From positions 62,001-126,000 of the forward strand of contig MCGE01000012.1 in assembly GCA_002105175.1 (NCBI GenBank): a stretch of DNA of 64,000 nt, given 5' to 3'. Shown one piece after another: positions 48,411 to 60,249 of the stretch. Every line of letters starts with the position of its first letter. Within the stretch, counting starts at the first letter, position 1. The DNA is from Absidia repens. Lineage: Eukaryota; Mucoromycota; Mucoromycetes; Mucorales; Cunninghamellaceae. The notes under the pieces were generated by a model that was not told the DNA's origin, ran no database searches, and saw only the letters and a program-made list of their open reading frames with translations. Both the position numbers and the translations under genes were made by a program.

Positions 48411-49187
48411 ATTTTTTTTCGACAACCCTTTTCATTTCAATGAAAAAAAAAGAAGGTTCTATAAGGACCGCTGTATTAATAGATATATCGCGGATATACA
48501 CTTGAGAGTAACGATGTTACCCGCAATAACGGTGGAATTTTGTTTTCCTGTTGATATCGTTTTGTGGGCTCGTGCTGTATGACTTGGTAAAACATTTTAT
48601 TTTCCAGTAAAATATACATGCGTATTATTTTACATGAGTCCCTTTTTCTGAGAATGTTTGAATCATGCACGCCTTTTTTTTGGCATCTGTGAGTACAAAG
48701 CGCGAGTCTATGTTGTCCTTCCTGGTCGAACAGGATGTTAGAAATATATCGGCTGACATTCTTTATAAATAATTCCCAATGTTTGCTTTCTCACACCTTA
48801 TTCTCCTTTTGCTCATATGGTGGAATGGCTATCCGTAGCCGGTCGGATTAAATATTTGATGAACGGCCACCCACCAGCTTGTGTGAGATCGTTAATTGGC
48901 AGGCTGTTCGCAAAGAAAGTGAGTTAAAAAGAATATTACTGACTTTGTGTATTATATACTTACTTCTATCGTAATTTTTCTTTAATGTATGATCTTCCCG
49001 ACACTGCCATATGGAAGCTGATTAAACTCTATTATTACTTCCCTCGCTTGCTTTATATTTTATCATTTTTATTCAACCCCCGCTTTTGTTTTTTGTTAAT
49101 GTGGCGGAGTTTGACGGATGGTAATAACCCACAGTGACCAAAGTTCTTCGTAGTTTCTTTCCTTTCTTCCTAGCAGCGGTTAACACC
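48411..49187. promoter_or_regulatory. eS6 upstream region
   Basis: Spacer and promoter of eS6; the last 40 nt before the ATG are CT-rich (TTTCTTTCCTTTCTTCC). No RNA gene recognised. Confidence 0.45.
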
Positions 49188-50220
49188 ATGAAGGTGTGTA
49201 TCATCAAAAAGAAAATCACAATACGAATTATCGCTATCCTCCCAATTATTACGATACGATATTAAAATGGATGGATGGATGGATAGATGGATGGATGCCA
49301 CTTTGTACTGACGATTGATTTTGTTTTTCTTTTTGAATATTAGTTGAACATTGCTAATCCAGCCACTGGCTGCCAAAAGTTAATCGAAATCGATGACGAA
49401 CGCCGTCTGTAAGTACTATTATTCTTGATATTCATATTTATGCGTAATTTGTGTGCGTATTTTTTACAAAAAAAAATCGGAAAAGGCTATTACAACTATA
49501 CAATTATTATGCACACGATTATGGACTTCTTGTATCTGACACTTTATGTATTTTATTTCACCTAGTCGTGGATTCTATGACAAGCGTATGTCCCAAGAAG
49601 TATCCGGTGATGCTCTCGGTGATGAATTCAAGGGCTACGTTTTCCGTATCTCTGGTGGTAACGACAAGCAAGGTTTCCCCATGAAGCAAGGTGTTTTGTT
49701 GCCTCACCGTGTGCGTTTGTTGTTGTCCAAGGGCCACAGCTGTTACCGTCCCCGCCGTACTGGTGAACGCAAGAGAAAGTCCGTTCGTGGCTGTATCGTC
49801 TCCTCTGATTTGTCTGTCCTCTCTTTGGTAGTGGTTAAACAAGGTGAACAAGACATTCCCGGTTTGACTGACACTGCTGTCCCCAAGCGTCTCGGTCCCA
49901 AGCGTGCCTCCAAGATCCGCAAGTTCTTCAACTTGTCTCATGCTGATGATGTCCGCAAGTATGTGATCCGTCGTGAAATCCAACCCAAGAACCCTGAAAA
50001 GAAGGCTTACACCAAGGCTCCCAAGATCCAACGTTTGGTCACTCCTGCCACTCTTCAACGCAAGCGTCACCGTGTTGCCATCAAGCGCAGACGTGCCGAA
50101 GCCTCCAAGGAAGCCGAAGCCGAATACAAGCAATTGCTCGCCAAGCGTGTCAAGGAAACCAAGGAAAAGAAGTTGGAACGCCGTCGTACTTCTTCTATGC
50201 AAAAGTCTGCTTCTGCTTAG
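49188..50220 (+). CDS. RPS6: 40S ribosomal protein eS6 (RPS6)
   Basis: Small-subunit protein and classic TOR/S6-kinase target. Three exons, 49188..49193, 49344..49408 and 49566..50220, sum to 241 residues (yeast 236). Exon 1 is only ATGAAG. After it come [60 protein letters not shown], and [15 protein letters not shown]. The C-terminus [13 protein letters not shown] keeps the RRxSS phosphorylation site. Codon bias is very strong (AAG, CGT, GTC), unlike flanking genes. Intron 1 holds the GGAT tract. Confidence 0.97.
49268..49298. repeat. (GGAT)n microsatellite in eS6 intron 1
   Basis: About seven ATGG/GGAT units with one GATA variant, on the coding strand, inside the 150-nt first intron. Confidence 0.9.
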
Positions 50221-50658
50221 GTTATTTATTTTTATATGTCTTCCAAAACTAAAAAAAATAAAGATGATTACTTTGTATATTCATTTTGTCATATATGATG
50301 ATGTCTTTATGTGATTTGGTTTGGTTTGCGTGCGACAGGGTGTGATGATACTGGGACTGGGGATGGATGTGGGGGGATGATCTTCTCTGGGCTATACAGT
50401 CGCGGAAAAAAAAAAAGGTACGGATTTGTTTTTCTTTTATTTTTTTTTATTGGACTTGCCTTTCTGCGTATAGTTAATTTGATTATTTTGGAAACTATTC
50501 AATGGTTAGATGGGCACAATATTAGGTAATTTTTCAATGTCGATAGCGATATTTATGCCAGTATGTTTCAATTCTGTTTTTATTATTATTTAATATATGA
50601 TAGATCAGAGAAAGTGACGGTATCGGCAGATGTATTTTATTATTTTATTGCTTACATA

Positions 50659-50661
<3 letters not shown>

Positions 50662-50722
<61 letters not shown>
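50662..50722. repeat. 61-nt poly(A) tract
   Basis: Uninterrupted A run in the eS6 3' spacer, the longest homopolymer in the window. Its exact length should be treated as uncertain because sequencing and assembly handle such runs poorly. Confidence 0.9.
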
Positions 50723-50726
<4 letters not shown>

Positions 50727-51089
50727 AGTTGAGAGTAGGCACTTGGCTGTGTTGGTTTTCCTTTGTAGTAATATGACCCTGTTAAGCAGCGTATAATAAA
50801 TGTGTATACTACCTTGATTTGGAAAAATAAAAAACAAGATCCTCGCATCCCCATCAAAGTGCGGCGATTCTAATAATTTTTCGCAACAACGGACATTATC
50901 AAAGCATAGGTGGGTTCTAGCGGTGTAATATATGCGATAAAGCTTTTGGATTTCAACAAGTGTTGGTGCGTCCTGAATGATGCTGTGCTACATCGATCTA
51001 TCCCACGTGACAATTTGACACCCTGACTCTCTTTCCTTAACTTCTGGCAACTTTTTATTTTTGGGTAAGGATCCTTCACCAAATGCGAT

Positions 51090-51655
51090 TGATGATTTGA
51101 TGGCTGGTGTATCAACTTTATTGGACTTTTACTGATGTTATATGACTATAATTGATTGCACAGGGCGTATGCGACATTTTTTGGTCACTTTATTCGAAGA
51201 ATACTATTTTATGGGTGGCACTTGGAATTCAGCAGTTAGCGAAGGAAAATATCTCTGATATGAAATGGCCTCCTTACTGGAAACCAACAACTGGGAAGCA
51301 AGCTTATTCGACAAATAAAAGACCGACCGATTTTCAGGAACAGAAGCGTGGTGGAATACATTTTAGGCAAGACACTATGAAAAAGCTCAAAAATTTCATT
51401 AAAAACAATGTTGCTAACTGCTTTCTTATTTTATTGAATAGTTGCCTGGAATACATCGAACTTTAAAAGGTCGTGAATTAAGTCCACTGGAATCGGATAT
51501 GCCTTCCTATTGGTCTTTGCATATGGCTCTTACGTCTTTGATCAACCTTGAAATTTATATGAATCTTGTGCTGCTACTTATTTGCTCTTCTTTATGGTAC
51601 TGTACCACTCTTAATGCTGGAATGGATAATAATGTTGGTCTGATCGTGATATGAT
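51090..51655 (+). pseudogene. Possible decayed coding remnant, origin unknown
   Basis: Across this stretch one frame reads protein-like text between stops (RMRHFLVTLFEEYYFMGG, YEMASLLETNNWEASLF, SGTEAWWNTF). A second frame continues after an acceptor-like TTGAATAG (MPSYWSLHMALTSLINLEI). The ETNNWEA-type run faintly recalls the TNN-x-E-x-H region of MULE/SWIM-type transposases, but too weakly to claim it. No terminal repeats seen. Confidence 0.22.
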
Positions 51656-51993
51656 GCTCATGTGTATATGAAAACTGGAAGTGCAACATTCTACTATGTA
51701 CGAATAATGGTGGTTGGATCAACTAAACAAAGAAGCATGACGAAAAAAACCGGCGACCGGCGCTCTCGGCTTATTTACACGATGTTACCTACTACTACAA
51801 CAAGCATTAAAGGATAGCGACGATATGATGGACTACTAAATTGGACATTCAGTGATGGGCGGTTTGAAATATCGTCTATATTTAGAAACTCAAGACCTGT
51901 GTGGCACAATCCAGGATTTTGGGTTTTTTTGGAATAAGAAGTCTGTTTTTCAAAATTTATTCGGCACTCACGGACTCTTTATCCCTTTCTTAC

Positions 51994-52039
<46 letters not shown>

Positions 52040-52175
52040 CTCGTATTCTTCCTTCTTATTCATTCCTCCACTCCATTCCTTTTTATACTTTTTTTTTACC
52101 TTATTTATATTATTTATTAATTTATTTTGCGCCTCTCTTTATTACGTATTACAAATTCTGATATTTACTAGAAGT

Positions 52176-52816
52176 ATGGTGGACAAAAGTCGAATGACCC
52201 TTCAAAAACTAGCACGCTGGCATCCTTCCCAATCAAATACAGTACACGACCGAAAAGGATCAGCAGCCTTATGGGAAGGAACACTTCAACCACTGGATCA
52301 CGAAGACTTGAAACAAGGCGCCTTGTATATTATCAAGATTCATCACGTCTCTGTTGGTTTATTTCAAGGTAATAATGATACTATATTTATACAGAAGAAA
52401 ATTGCTACTAGTATTCTAACTTTTATTACTTGTTGTTGTATTTTAGGTTGGAATGATGATATGTGCTGCTTTGCTGTTCTCCGTAAGTGAACCTGTTTTT
52501 TATTTATTTTGATTCTGTGTACAATATTTCTTAGACACGTGCTGATTTTCCACAAACGATGCCAGTAATGATGTAAAAGCGCAAGCTGATCTTCTTTTAT
52601 TTATTTCATCTACAGGATCAGAAAATATACCTATGCGATGGTCCCAAGCAAGATATCTTCCTGGTGATTATGATGCTTATGATGCATTTGACGAAGCTGG
52701 AAATCCTCCTGTGCATCTATGGACTCGCTATCTACGCGTTGAAGTGCCTATCAATTGGTTCGCTATTTTCGAAGAAGCTCGGCGAAAACAACGTGAATGG
52801 ACTACGCATGTATTTG

Positions 52817-52857
<41 letters not shown>

Positions 52858-53730
52858 CATCATCATCATCATACAGCAATGCCAACAACTACATCAGCTG
52901 CAATGACGACGGGATTAACGACAGGCGTCATGATGGGCGTGACCAACAGTGGCAACAATGGGGGCTATCCTCCGCTAGTGACTACATTGCACCAACAACC
53001 TCCTCAGCCCAACATACTGGATGAAGATTATAGCGAACATGGCACCTTTTCAGCAGCGCCTTCTCAATCTTTACATTCCGATCGACTCTCATCTATCTCA
53101 AGTTTGCCTCTAGATTCAAGACGAGAGAGCATGACACAAGCAGTACCTACACAACAACAGCAACAGCAACAGCAACAACATGTAGACACCTATTCTCCGC
53201 CACAATCACCTACACCATCAAATACTTCCTTTTTCCAAAATCCTGCATTCACTCTTCCAAACAATACTACTGCTGATGATCCTTCAGATAAAGCCAATAC
53301 TACATCTGCACTCCCTACCACTACTGCATCTACGAAGAAAAAGAAAGATGCAGATACTCATTCTTCGCACCATCAAATTCAACAACAACATTCCACTAGT
53401 GTCATTGCATCATCATCATCACCCAACGTTACGACAGCCTCAACTACAACAACACAGGAATTAATTCCAGCAGTACCATCAGCAAAAACATCGAAACGAC
53501 GGTCGACTGTAGGGGCAACACCATCTCAGCAATTAGAATTAGCTCTGGGCGACTTGTCATTCCCTCATGATGACGATCGGTTCTCCATCCATTCTGATTA
53601 CCAACCAAATATGGATCCTTCTTCTATTTCTTCAACGTCACCGGTGCAGCAGCACCATTCTCATACCAACACCTGGAAGAAACGTTCCATCAAGAAGATG
53701 CTCGGACGATCCTCGACGCATACCAAGTAG
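52176..53730 (+). CDS. Gln/His/Ser-rich protein with a conserved-looking N-terminal domain, family unknown
   Basis: Three exons, 52176..52368, 52447..52482 and 52616..53730, sum to 447 residues. Residues 1-135 look folded and aromatic-rich: KLARWHPSQSNTVHDRKGS, LWEGTLQPLDHEDLKQGALY, IIKIHHVSVGLFQGWNDDMC, IPMRWSQARYLPGDYDAYD, HLWTRYLRVEVPINWFAIFE. From there on it is low-complexity: a Gln run then His run (about 140-160), further Gln runs, many Ser/Thr/Pro, and a final basic patch WKKRSIKKMLGRSS. No catalytic motif or known domain recognised. The last 10 residues could be a membrane- or nucleic-acid-binding tail, which is a guess. Confidence 0.75.
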
Positions 53731-55059
53731 TTGAGGTTGTAGTTTAGTTGATATCCTTCCTTTTTTCATTTAGTTTACTTGTTATCACTATATTTTATTT
53801 TACTTTATTATTATTTGGTCATACTACATTTATATATAGCTATATATTTATCGCCCCTCATTACTATACGCTTTGCTTTTTGTCTTCCCTCTCCAACCGG
53901 CTTCCACTTTCTATTTCAATTCTCCCTCACCACAAAATAGATTAGATATTATCTATTTCCTCCCCTCCCTATTTGATATATATATATATTCTTTATGTGA
54001 CACTTTATATACTTTATATTAATAAAAACTAAAATTCAACTCCAAATTCCCCGATATTATTTATTGCTTTGCAAAGAAAACGAGTGCAATAATTGTTAGT
54101 GGAAAAAGAAGGGTGTGCAAAAACGGAGGTGGTACAATAGGCGCATCAAAGTTTGACAACTATGATTGATGTGAGACTAGATCGAAGAAGAAGGGGGTGG
54201 CGATGTGCATATCATATGGAAAAAAATGTGATGATGGAGGACAAGATCAAGTTTTTTATGTCGATCAACCATGTATGTGTCTCATCTCATTTAGCAAATA
54301 GTTGACGGGTGGAAGCACACGGTCCAACCATGCATAGACCAGTTTGCTGAAAAGCATCTTGACATTTATTATTATTATTATTACATACTCAAGCCTTGCA
54401 GCAGTCCTCCTTCCTCTTTATTGATATATCTTTAATCTCATATTAATGATTATTGTATGATAATGTATCTGCAAATCGTTTCTATGACATGATACCATAG
54501 CACACTCAAATTTATCCTTTAGATTCCTGCGGATGGTATTTTTCTATGGATATGATACGGTATTACGAATTCATGTTAAGCACCACACATATGATACTGT
54601 ACATAAAATAAAATCATTTCGATTGTACTGTACATATCATACATACGTATGATACGAAAGACAGCTTACCATCAACGGAATTAGGTCTATCTGAAATTTG
54701 TTATGTATTTATCGTGCATATAAGCAGTTCAAAAAAAAAAAGGAAAAAGGAAAAGCTGGTTTTTTATTCATGACACAAAAATGCAAGCAGACGATGATGG
54801 CCAAGGGACAGGAACATTACCAAACTTGGCATACTACTGATCGGAAATTCGGAACCGAATGTAAGAGCGTAATGAAAAATTTTTGAAGCTCATATAAAAA
54901 CAAACGCCATTGCCTACAGTGTTTTAAGTTTCAATTGAGACACAAAGGCAATTTTTTTTCTTGGAACGATGGGAGCTGAAAATTAATATAGTTTTAGAGA
55001 CATCTATTGGAATTTTCAAGGTGGTGTAAAATAAATTGAGACGTAGCCTTTATTTATTT
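53731..55059. other. 3' flank of the Gln-rich gene and spacer
   Basis: AT-rich, with an ATT tract (54370-54383) and several ATGATAC/GTATCAT elements (54551-54656). No gene recognised. Confidence 0.5.
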
Positions 55060-55760
55060 CCTTGAGCCCAATTGTGTTCAATAGCAATAGCCCGGATTTC
55101 ATATCCCGCCCACGTGGATATTTATTTTACTCCCAATTTTTTTCTTTTCTTTTTTCTTTTTCTTTTTTTTTTTTCTTCATCATTCAACTTCTTTCAGGCT
55201 ATGGTGACCTTATATTAGTGTCAGGACTAGTTTAGAAGGGTTTCTAGAAAAGGGATTACAATATGCATGGGGAACCCTTTTGATTTTGGATCCAGGATTT
55301 AGAACAATCATTAGTTGGCTTTTTGGAGCCCTCATTAGCTTAAGTTTAATGTTAGTTTGCTTACGGTTTGTGTTTATATGCGAATAAAATAAGTCCTTTT
55401 TGCCAGCTTTCATGAAAAAATGACCCATTAGTCTCTTTGATATCTTGTGAACTGGATCTCTTTTTTACTGCCATCATTCTCCTTGATTAGTATTGATCGC
55501 TGTTGTGATTCAATATCTGATGACCCTTCCATCTTTCTCATGCTTCGTATATTGGATCCCTTTTCACAATTATACCTATAGATTAGCATTGAACATTCTA
55601 CAGATCTCCAGTTAGTCTTCCTCATTTTTCCTTGAATAGCTCCTTTTATGAAAATCCTTTGTTACAATGAACCCCTCCCCTTTGATTTTACGGTCTACCA
55701 CCATGCTTAAATAAAATATGTCATTTTTGTTCACCATCCTTGTCCCACGAGAAAAATTAA
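55060..55760 (+). mobile_element. SINE-like repeat, copy F
   Basis: Plus orientation. GATTTCATATCCCGCCCACGTG block at about 55096-55117, then a T/C tract, TTCATCATTCAACTT, and the body (TTAGTGTCAGGACTAGTTTAG, GATTACAATATGCATGGGGA, TTGATTTTGGATCCAGGATTT). It continues through diverged modules (CTTTCATGAAAAAATGACCC) to about 55760. Confidence 0.6.
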
Positions 55761-56991
55761 AAAAAAAAGTTTTTATTGTAGCTGCTTTGTGAGTGTCATA
55801 TTAGGCGCCTGCGTTCTAGTTCATCCACAAATGACTTTTCCATCCTCAGAAACTAGCTGGGAATCTTGGGCTATTACTTACTCTCAGAGAAAGTCTTACT
55901 CTTGCTCAGCCAATGACATAAGTAAATATAGGTCGCGCTGTGTCAGTTGCCTCGGCTGTAGAGAACTTTGCACTGCTTTCTAAACAATTTACGACTAATT
56001 GCTCCATCCCACGATGTTGGTTACCAGTTCCAGATCATTTTATATGAAACGTTACTGTATTCCCCCATCCCATTCATATTTGTCAGCACTGGTTGCGACG
56101 CCAACGTAACATCCGTAGGTCTGGATATGTTATATATATCCAGCTTGTTATCTCTTTTTTTTCGCTTCTGCTAGTAGCATAATGATAATAATAATAAACT
56201 AATGATGATAATAATAGTAATAAAACATCCAAACCGAAGCTACTTCATCTCCAAGAATCCGATTGATCAAGATGCAAAATAACGAAGAGGAGTGTCTGAT
56301 TTCATTAAAAACAACACTTCAACAACACCAGTCCTGAAACAAAGTAGGTTAATTTGAAATTGCATCAATTACCATTGAATTCACGCACTTGCTTAACTAC
56401 ATCAAATGGAGTCTAGTATATGTATAGCTGGGTAACTCTCCCTTTTTTTTTTTTTTTTTTTTTTTGAAGCGAGGACAGTGGTAAATATCAATCAAGCAAA
56501 GCTCTTCACGGTATGCCAGAAAGTATCACGTCAAAAACATAAAAGATGTGTCTATACTGGATACAAATGTGATACTAAGTCATACTAAACTAAGAATATG
56601 ATGTTGATGAGCTAGAAGCGGAAAATATAAAATTTAAGGACAAATTTTTGTCACTGAGGCCATTGTATTCAGTTGTACATTGAACTTGTACATGAGAAAA
56701 ACACTAGGCGATATAATGTATACATAAATCATCCGGAACGTATTCAGAATATTTATTTTTCTATCCTTGATTTTCGCCCAAGACGATAAGCCCCCACCCA
56801 AGTACTTTACCTTATTTCGACAAATAATTGACACAAATTTGACGTAAGTCTTCTGCCACCCTCCCCCCTTATCTACCAAATCATTATGTAACATCAGATA
56901 AAAAAAAACTAGTAATAATAATGATAAAAATGATTGCTTTATTTCAAAATATCAAATTGTATAAATATATATAAAGATAATAATGACTATT
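55761..56991. other. Spacer downstream of repeat copy F
   Basis: AT-rich non-coding sequence with AAT/AATAATGAT tracts near 56180-56225 and a T run (56443-56465). No gene recognised before the SF3A3 stop at 56992. Confidence 0.5.
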
Positions 56992-58924
56992 CTAAATGAT
57001 TCCCTGTCGTTTCAAATCTTCATAGGTCTTTTTGTTAAACACGTTGCCTTCATCGTCTTCATATTCTTCCATGTTTTCGGCTTTGGTATCCGTTCTGACA
57101 TTTTGTTTCTTGAGTTTTTCATTCACTATACACATAAATGAAGAACAATAATAATCGTTAGTGGAAATTCTAACCCCGATTTTTTTCCAACCGACTTACA
57201 AGCATAAGCGTCGTCAATTTTCGTGATTTCATGGAATTGTCGACTATTCGGTAAACCAAGGCAACGCATACCATGAGCGTGACGCCATTCTTGGAAATGC
57301 TTGTCAAAAGCCTTTCGTCCCATGTATACATAGTTGCCGCAGATTTCACATGGATATTCAACCCCTAAGCCATGTAATTTGTACAGCCAGTATGGAATAG
57401 GTTTGCCATCCCAACCGAGTGGTAATTTCAATGGGTTGTAAATGCGATCTTCGTCATCATCTTCGTCGGATTCATCTTGAATTTCAATATCTTCCTGTTC
57501 TTGTTCAAGCTATATGGATATAAATATAAATTGCGCGTTAATTATTAGCATGATCGCCCCAGCTCTCTTTTATTATTATTATTATCATTCTTACCGTTCG
57601 TTCCCGGTCAGTCAATGCTTGCTTTCGTTCCACATTTGCCTTGGTTTCTGTTCTAACACTGTCCAATACCTTCATATACGCCAATATCAGTGCTTCCTTC
57701 AACGCAGTTGCCTTTCGTCTATCCATTTTGGGTCCATTCTGAAGTGTTGATTCATCAGCAGTAGCATTTGTAGTTGAGGTGTTGCTTTGTTCTTGATTCA
57801 GCTTCTCTTGTGCCTTGATGTGTTTTTTTCCTTTGAGATGTGCGTCATACACTGTTTGTTTGGTGAAGAGTTTTTGACAAGCTTGACAAAAGAGTCCACT
57901 CTGGTCTTCAGCCATTGTTTGATCGTTCCCGCCATTTTCGTTCCATGTGTGTTCAAAATCGACTTTGGCGTTGTTTTCCAATGATGCAATGTCTTCAAGT
58001 GGTTTGGCACGACGGAAAAAGCTGTGTAGGTAGTTATGCAAGTGGTCCAAATAAACGCGGTAATCGTGGCTGCTTTTCATGGTGGTAGGATACACCTTGG
58101 GTTCAGTGAATTGGTCGAATTGATCCAAATACGGAATGTAGTCTAATCTTTCTACGCCTTTCAAGTTTAGGTAGTCACCATGTAATGCATTCAAGTCTAG
58201 ATAGCGCCCGACATTTTCTTCACCAGAGAACATGGTTTCCAATACTAAATATAAAGTGTGGTATGTTAGTATAGTTGTTGATCCCTTCTCCCCTCCCCTC
58301 CCCTCTCCAGACTGTTTCGATAAACTTACCATCTTCTTCTTGTTCCTCTTCTTCTTCATTGTCTTCTTGATCCATTGTTCGCATAAATTCAAATTCTGGC
58401 GCTTCGATGGGTTCGTTTGGGTGTTTTTGATGGTGGTCTTTGATCTGGTCGAGTTGACGGTAGAATTCATCCATATTGACAGAAGGGTTGTTGAGTCCAT
58501 CTACTTCTTTCTGGCGTTGTCTACAAGGAAATAAAAATAAAAAAGATCAGTTCGGTACTCATCGAATGCTCATTCGCTTTCGTAAAGAAGGTGGTTTCCC
58601 TTTGATTACCCATTCTTATCTTCGTAAAGTTCCATTAGTTTTTGGCTTTCCTTATCGAGTCGAGTCAAATATTTATCAATAGTATGTTCACTTTGAAGAC
58701 GTCCACGATATGTTTTTGAATCAGTCATAAATTGTTGGACACAGGCCTCTTCCAAACGTTCGATGACTTCGTGTGCACTACGTACATATGTAAATATAAA
58801 AAAAATGGTTAGGCTTCTCTATGACCAGACTGTACTATTTCGTTTTGAATTTATCACACTCTTAACGTTATTTTTTTTCTTCTTCTTTTACTTACAGTCT
58901 TTGATTTTCTAGCAAGTTGTCCAT
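56992..58924 (-). CDS. Splicing factor 3A subunit 3 (SF3a60 / Prp9)
   Basis: U2 snRNP component needed for prespliceosome assembly. Six exons, 58924..58896, 58777..58610, 58520..58330, 58244..57595, 57509..57200 and 57125..56992, sum to 493 residues (human SF3A3 is 501). N-terminus [20 protein letters not shown]; then [10 protein letters not shown] and [20 protein letters not shown], matching the family helical region. [20 protein letters not shown] is the SF3a60 binding window. There are two zinc fingers: matrin-type [20 protein letters not shown] near 243, and [20 protein letters not shown] with [14 protein letters not shown] near 397. It ends [10 protein letters not shown]. It shares a short divergent promoter with NAA35. 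Confidence 0.94.
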
Positions 58925-59108
58925 ATGTTTGATAGTAAAAATATAAATAAAATAGAAAGAGGAAGAAAAATGACAAATTGGAGGTCAAAAAAAAAAAAAA
59001 GTAATTGATACTCCGTCATTCACTATTGAGAGTCACGAGCCAACAGAAGGAGTGCTTTTTTCTCTTCTTTTTTCTTTACTCTCTTGCTAAAATACGGTTG
59101 ACTACAGA
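58925..59108. promoter_or_regulatory. Bidirectional promoter region between SF3A3 and NAA35
   Basis: Only 184 nt separate the two start codons. It contains an A run (58988-59000) and a pyrimidine tract (59057-59081) before the NAA35 ATG, which probably marks its start site. Confidence 0.6.
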
Positions 59109-60201
59109 ATGAGTCAATCATCTTCACAAGATATCCAAAGTAAGTAAGGAGGGGGGGGGACTTATAATGGAGATACTTGGTAAGCTATACTAACGCTGGG
59201 CCTGGTATGCTTCTTCTTTTTTTTTTTTTTTTTTTTGACTGCTTGACAGGCGCCATCTCCGGCCTGACTATTACGAACAGTAACAACGATGATACCGTTA
59301 ACATAAACGACCCCTCATTTTTAATGGCTCCTTGGAAAGATATTACGACCTTTTTAGATCAAGCAACTGAAGGTATAGTATACGACTAAAATAAAATAGT
59401 TATAATAGTATGTACTATGGGTGGGACACGTCAAACTGATGTACAAGCGGGTTATTCTTTTTTTTTGGGACTTTTTAGAAATGGAAGAGGGTGAACTGAT
59501 ACACTTGCAGTCATTTACACTATTCGATGCTATGGGTGCAATAGAAATTATGGATCCTCGGATGGATACTGGCATGGTGATAGAAGACAGTGAACCAAAG
59601 AGATCTCCTTACGAAATCCAGCAAGCGTTAAGTCCTTCTCAGGTTATTTGGATAATGGATCGTCTCTTGGCTTGCGAAGTAAGTAGAGAATCAATAAATG
59701 TGTAGCGATCGGTAATAGTCAATTATTTTTTTAATTATTAGATGACTTGGTTATCAGGACACTCATTGGCACAAACAGTATATACTTGTATTTATTTCCA
59801 CCATGTACGTGACCTTCAAAATCAACCTCCACCCACATCTTTTGAATCAGAAAGTATACATCAAATCATGCAGGTGGTGCTCAAGGCATACATTTTGGGC
59901 TCCGTCAAGTGCTGTTATCATATATGGAACGAAATGGTATCAGGCAATATATTTGAAGTACGTTTGCTTTAAAAAATTGGTAGTGATAAAGAGAAAAAGT
60001 AAGAAAAGGGGGGAAGCGCATAAAGATAAAGTGTATACTGCTTACTTACTATTATCATTCAACTAGGAAGAAGATTTTACAACTAATCTTTTTGGATTAT
60101 CATTGCATGAAGATATTATGGATATTGATGTTCTGAATGACATTCTAGTGGCATTGCGAATGCTGGAACGGTATATGGATTCGAATAAATCAGAAGGTAA
60201 G

Positions 60202-60249
<48 letters not shown>

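Larger units (their letters stand above)
50221..52175. other. Spacer between eS6 and the Gln-rich gene, with a possible decayed coding remnant
   Basis: Contains a G-rich stretch (50355-50382), a pure 61-nt A tract (50662-50722), a CCCACGTGAC site (51001-51010), an interrupted coding-like stretch at about 51090-51655, and a T run (52006-52028) before the next promoter. No intact gene assigned. Confidence 0.45.

Noticed and set aside
48820..48910. Possible tRNA upstream of eS6
   Set aside because: No set of four stems can be drawn and the T-arm GGTTCGA consensus is absent.
49194..49565. snoRNA in the introns of eS6
   Set aside because: I looked for C (RTGATGA) and D (CTGA) boxes with end pairing in both introns and found no matched pair.
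49558..50202. 214-codon open frame on the minus strand opposite eS6
   Set aside because: It mirrors the strongly biased codons of eS6. The plus strand encodes a textbook ribosomal protein.
54900..54960. Similarity of TTAAGTTTCAATTGAGACA to the 98-residue candidate gene (43945-43970) as a second gene copy
   Set aside because: The match covers only about 45 nt with gaps and the surrounding frame is closed; too short to call homology.
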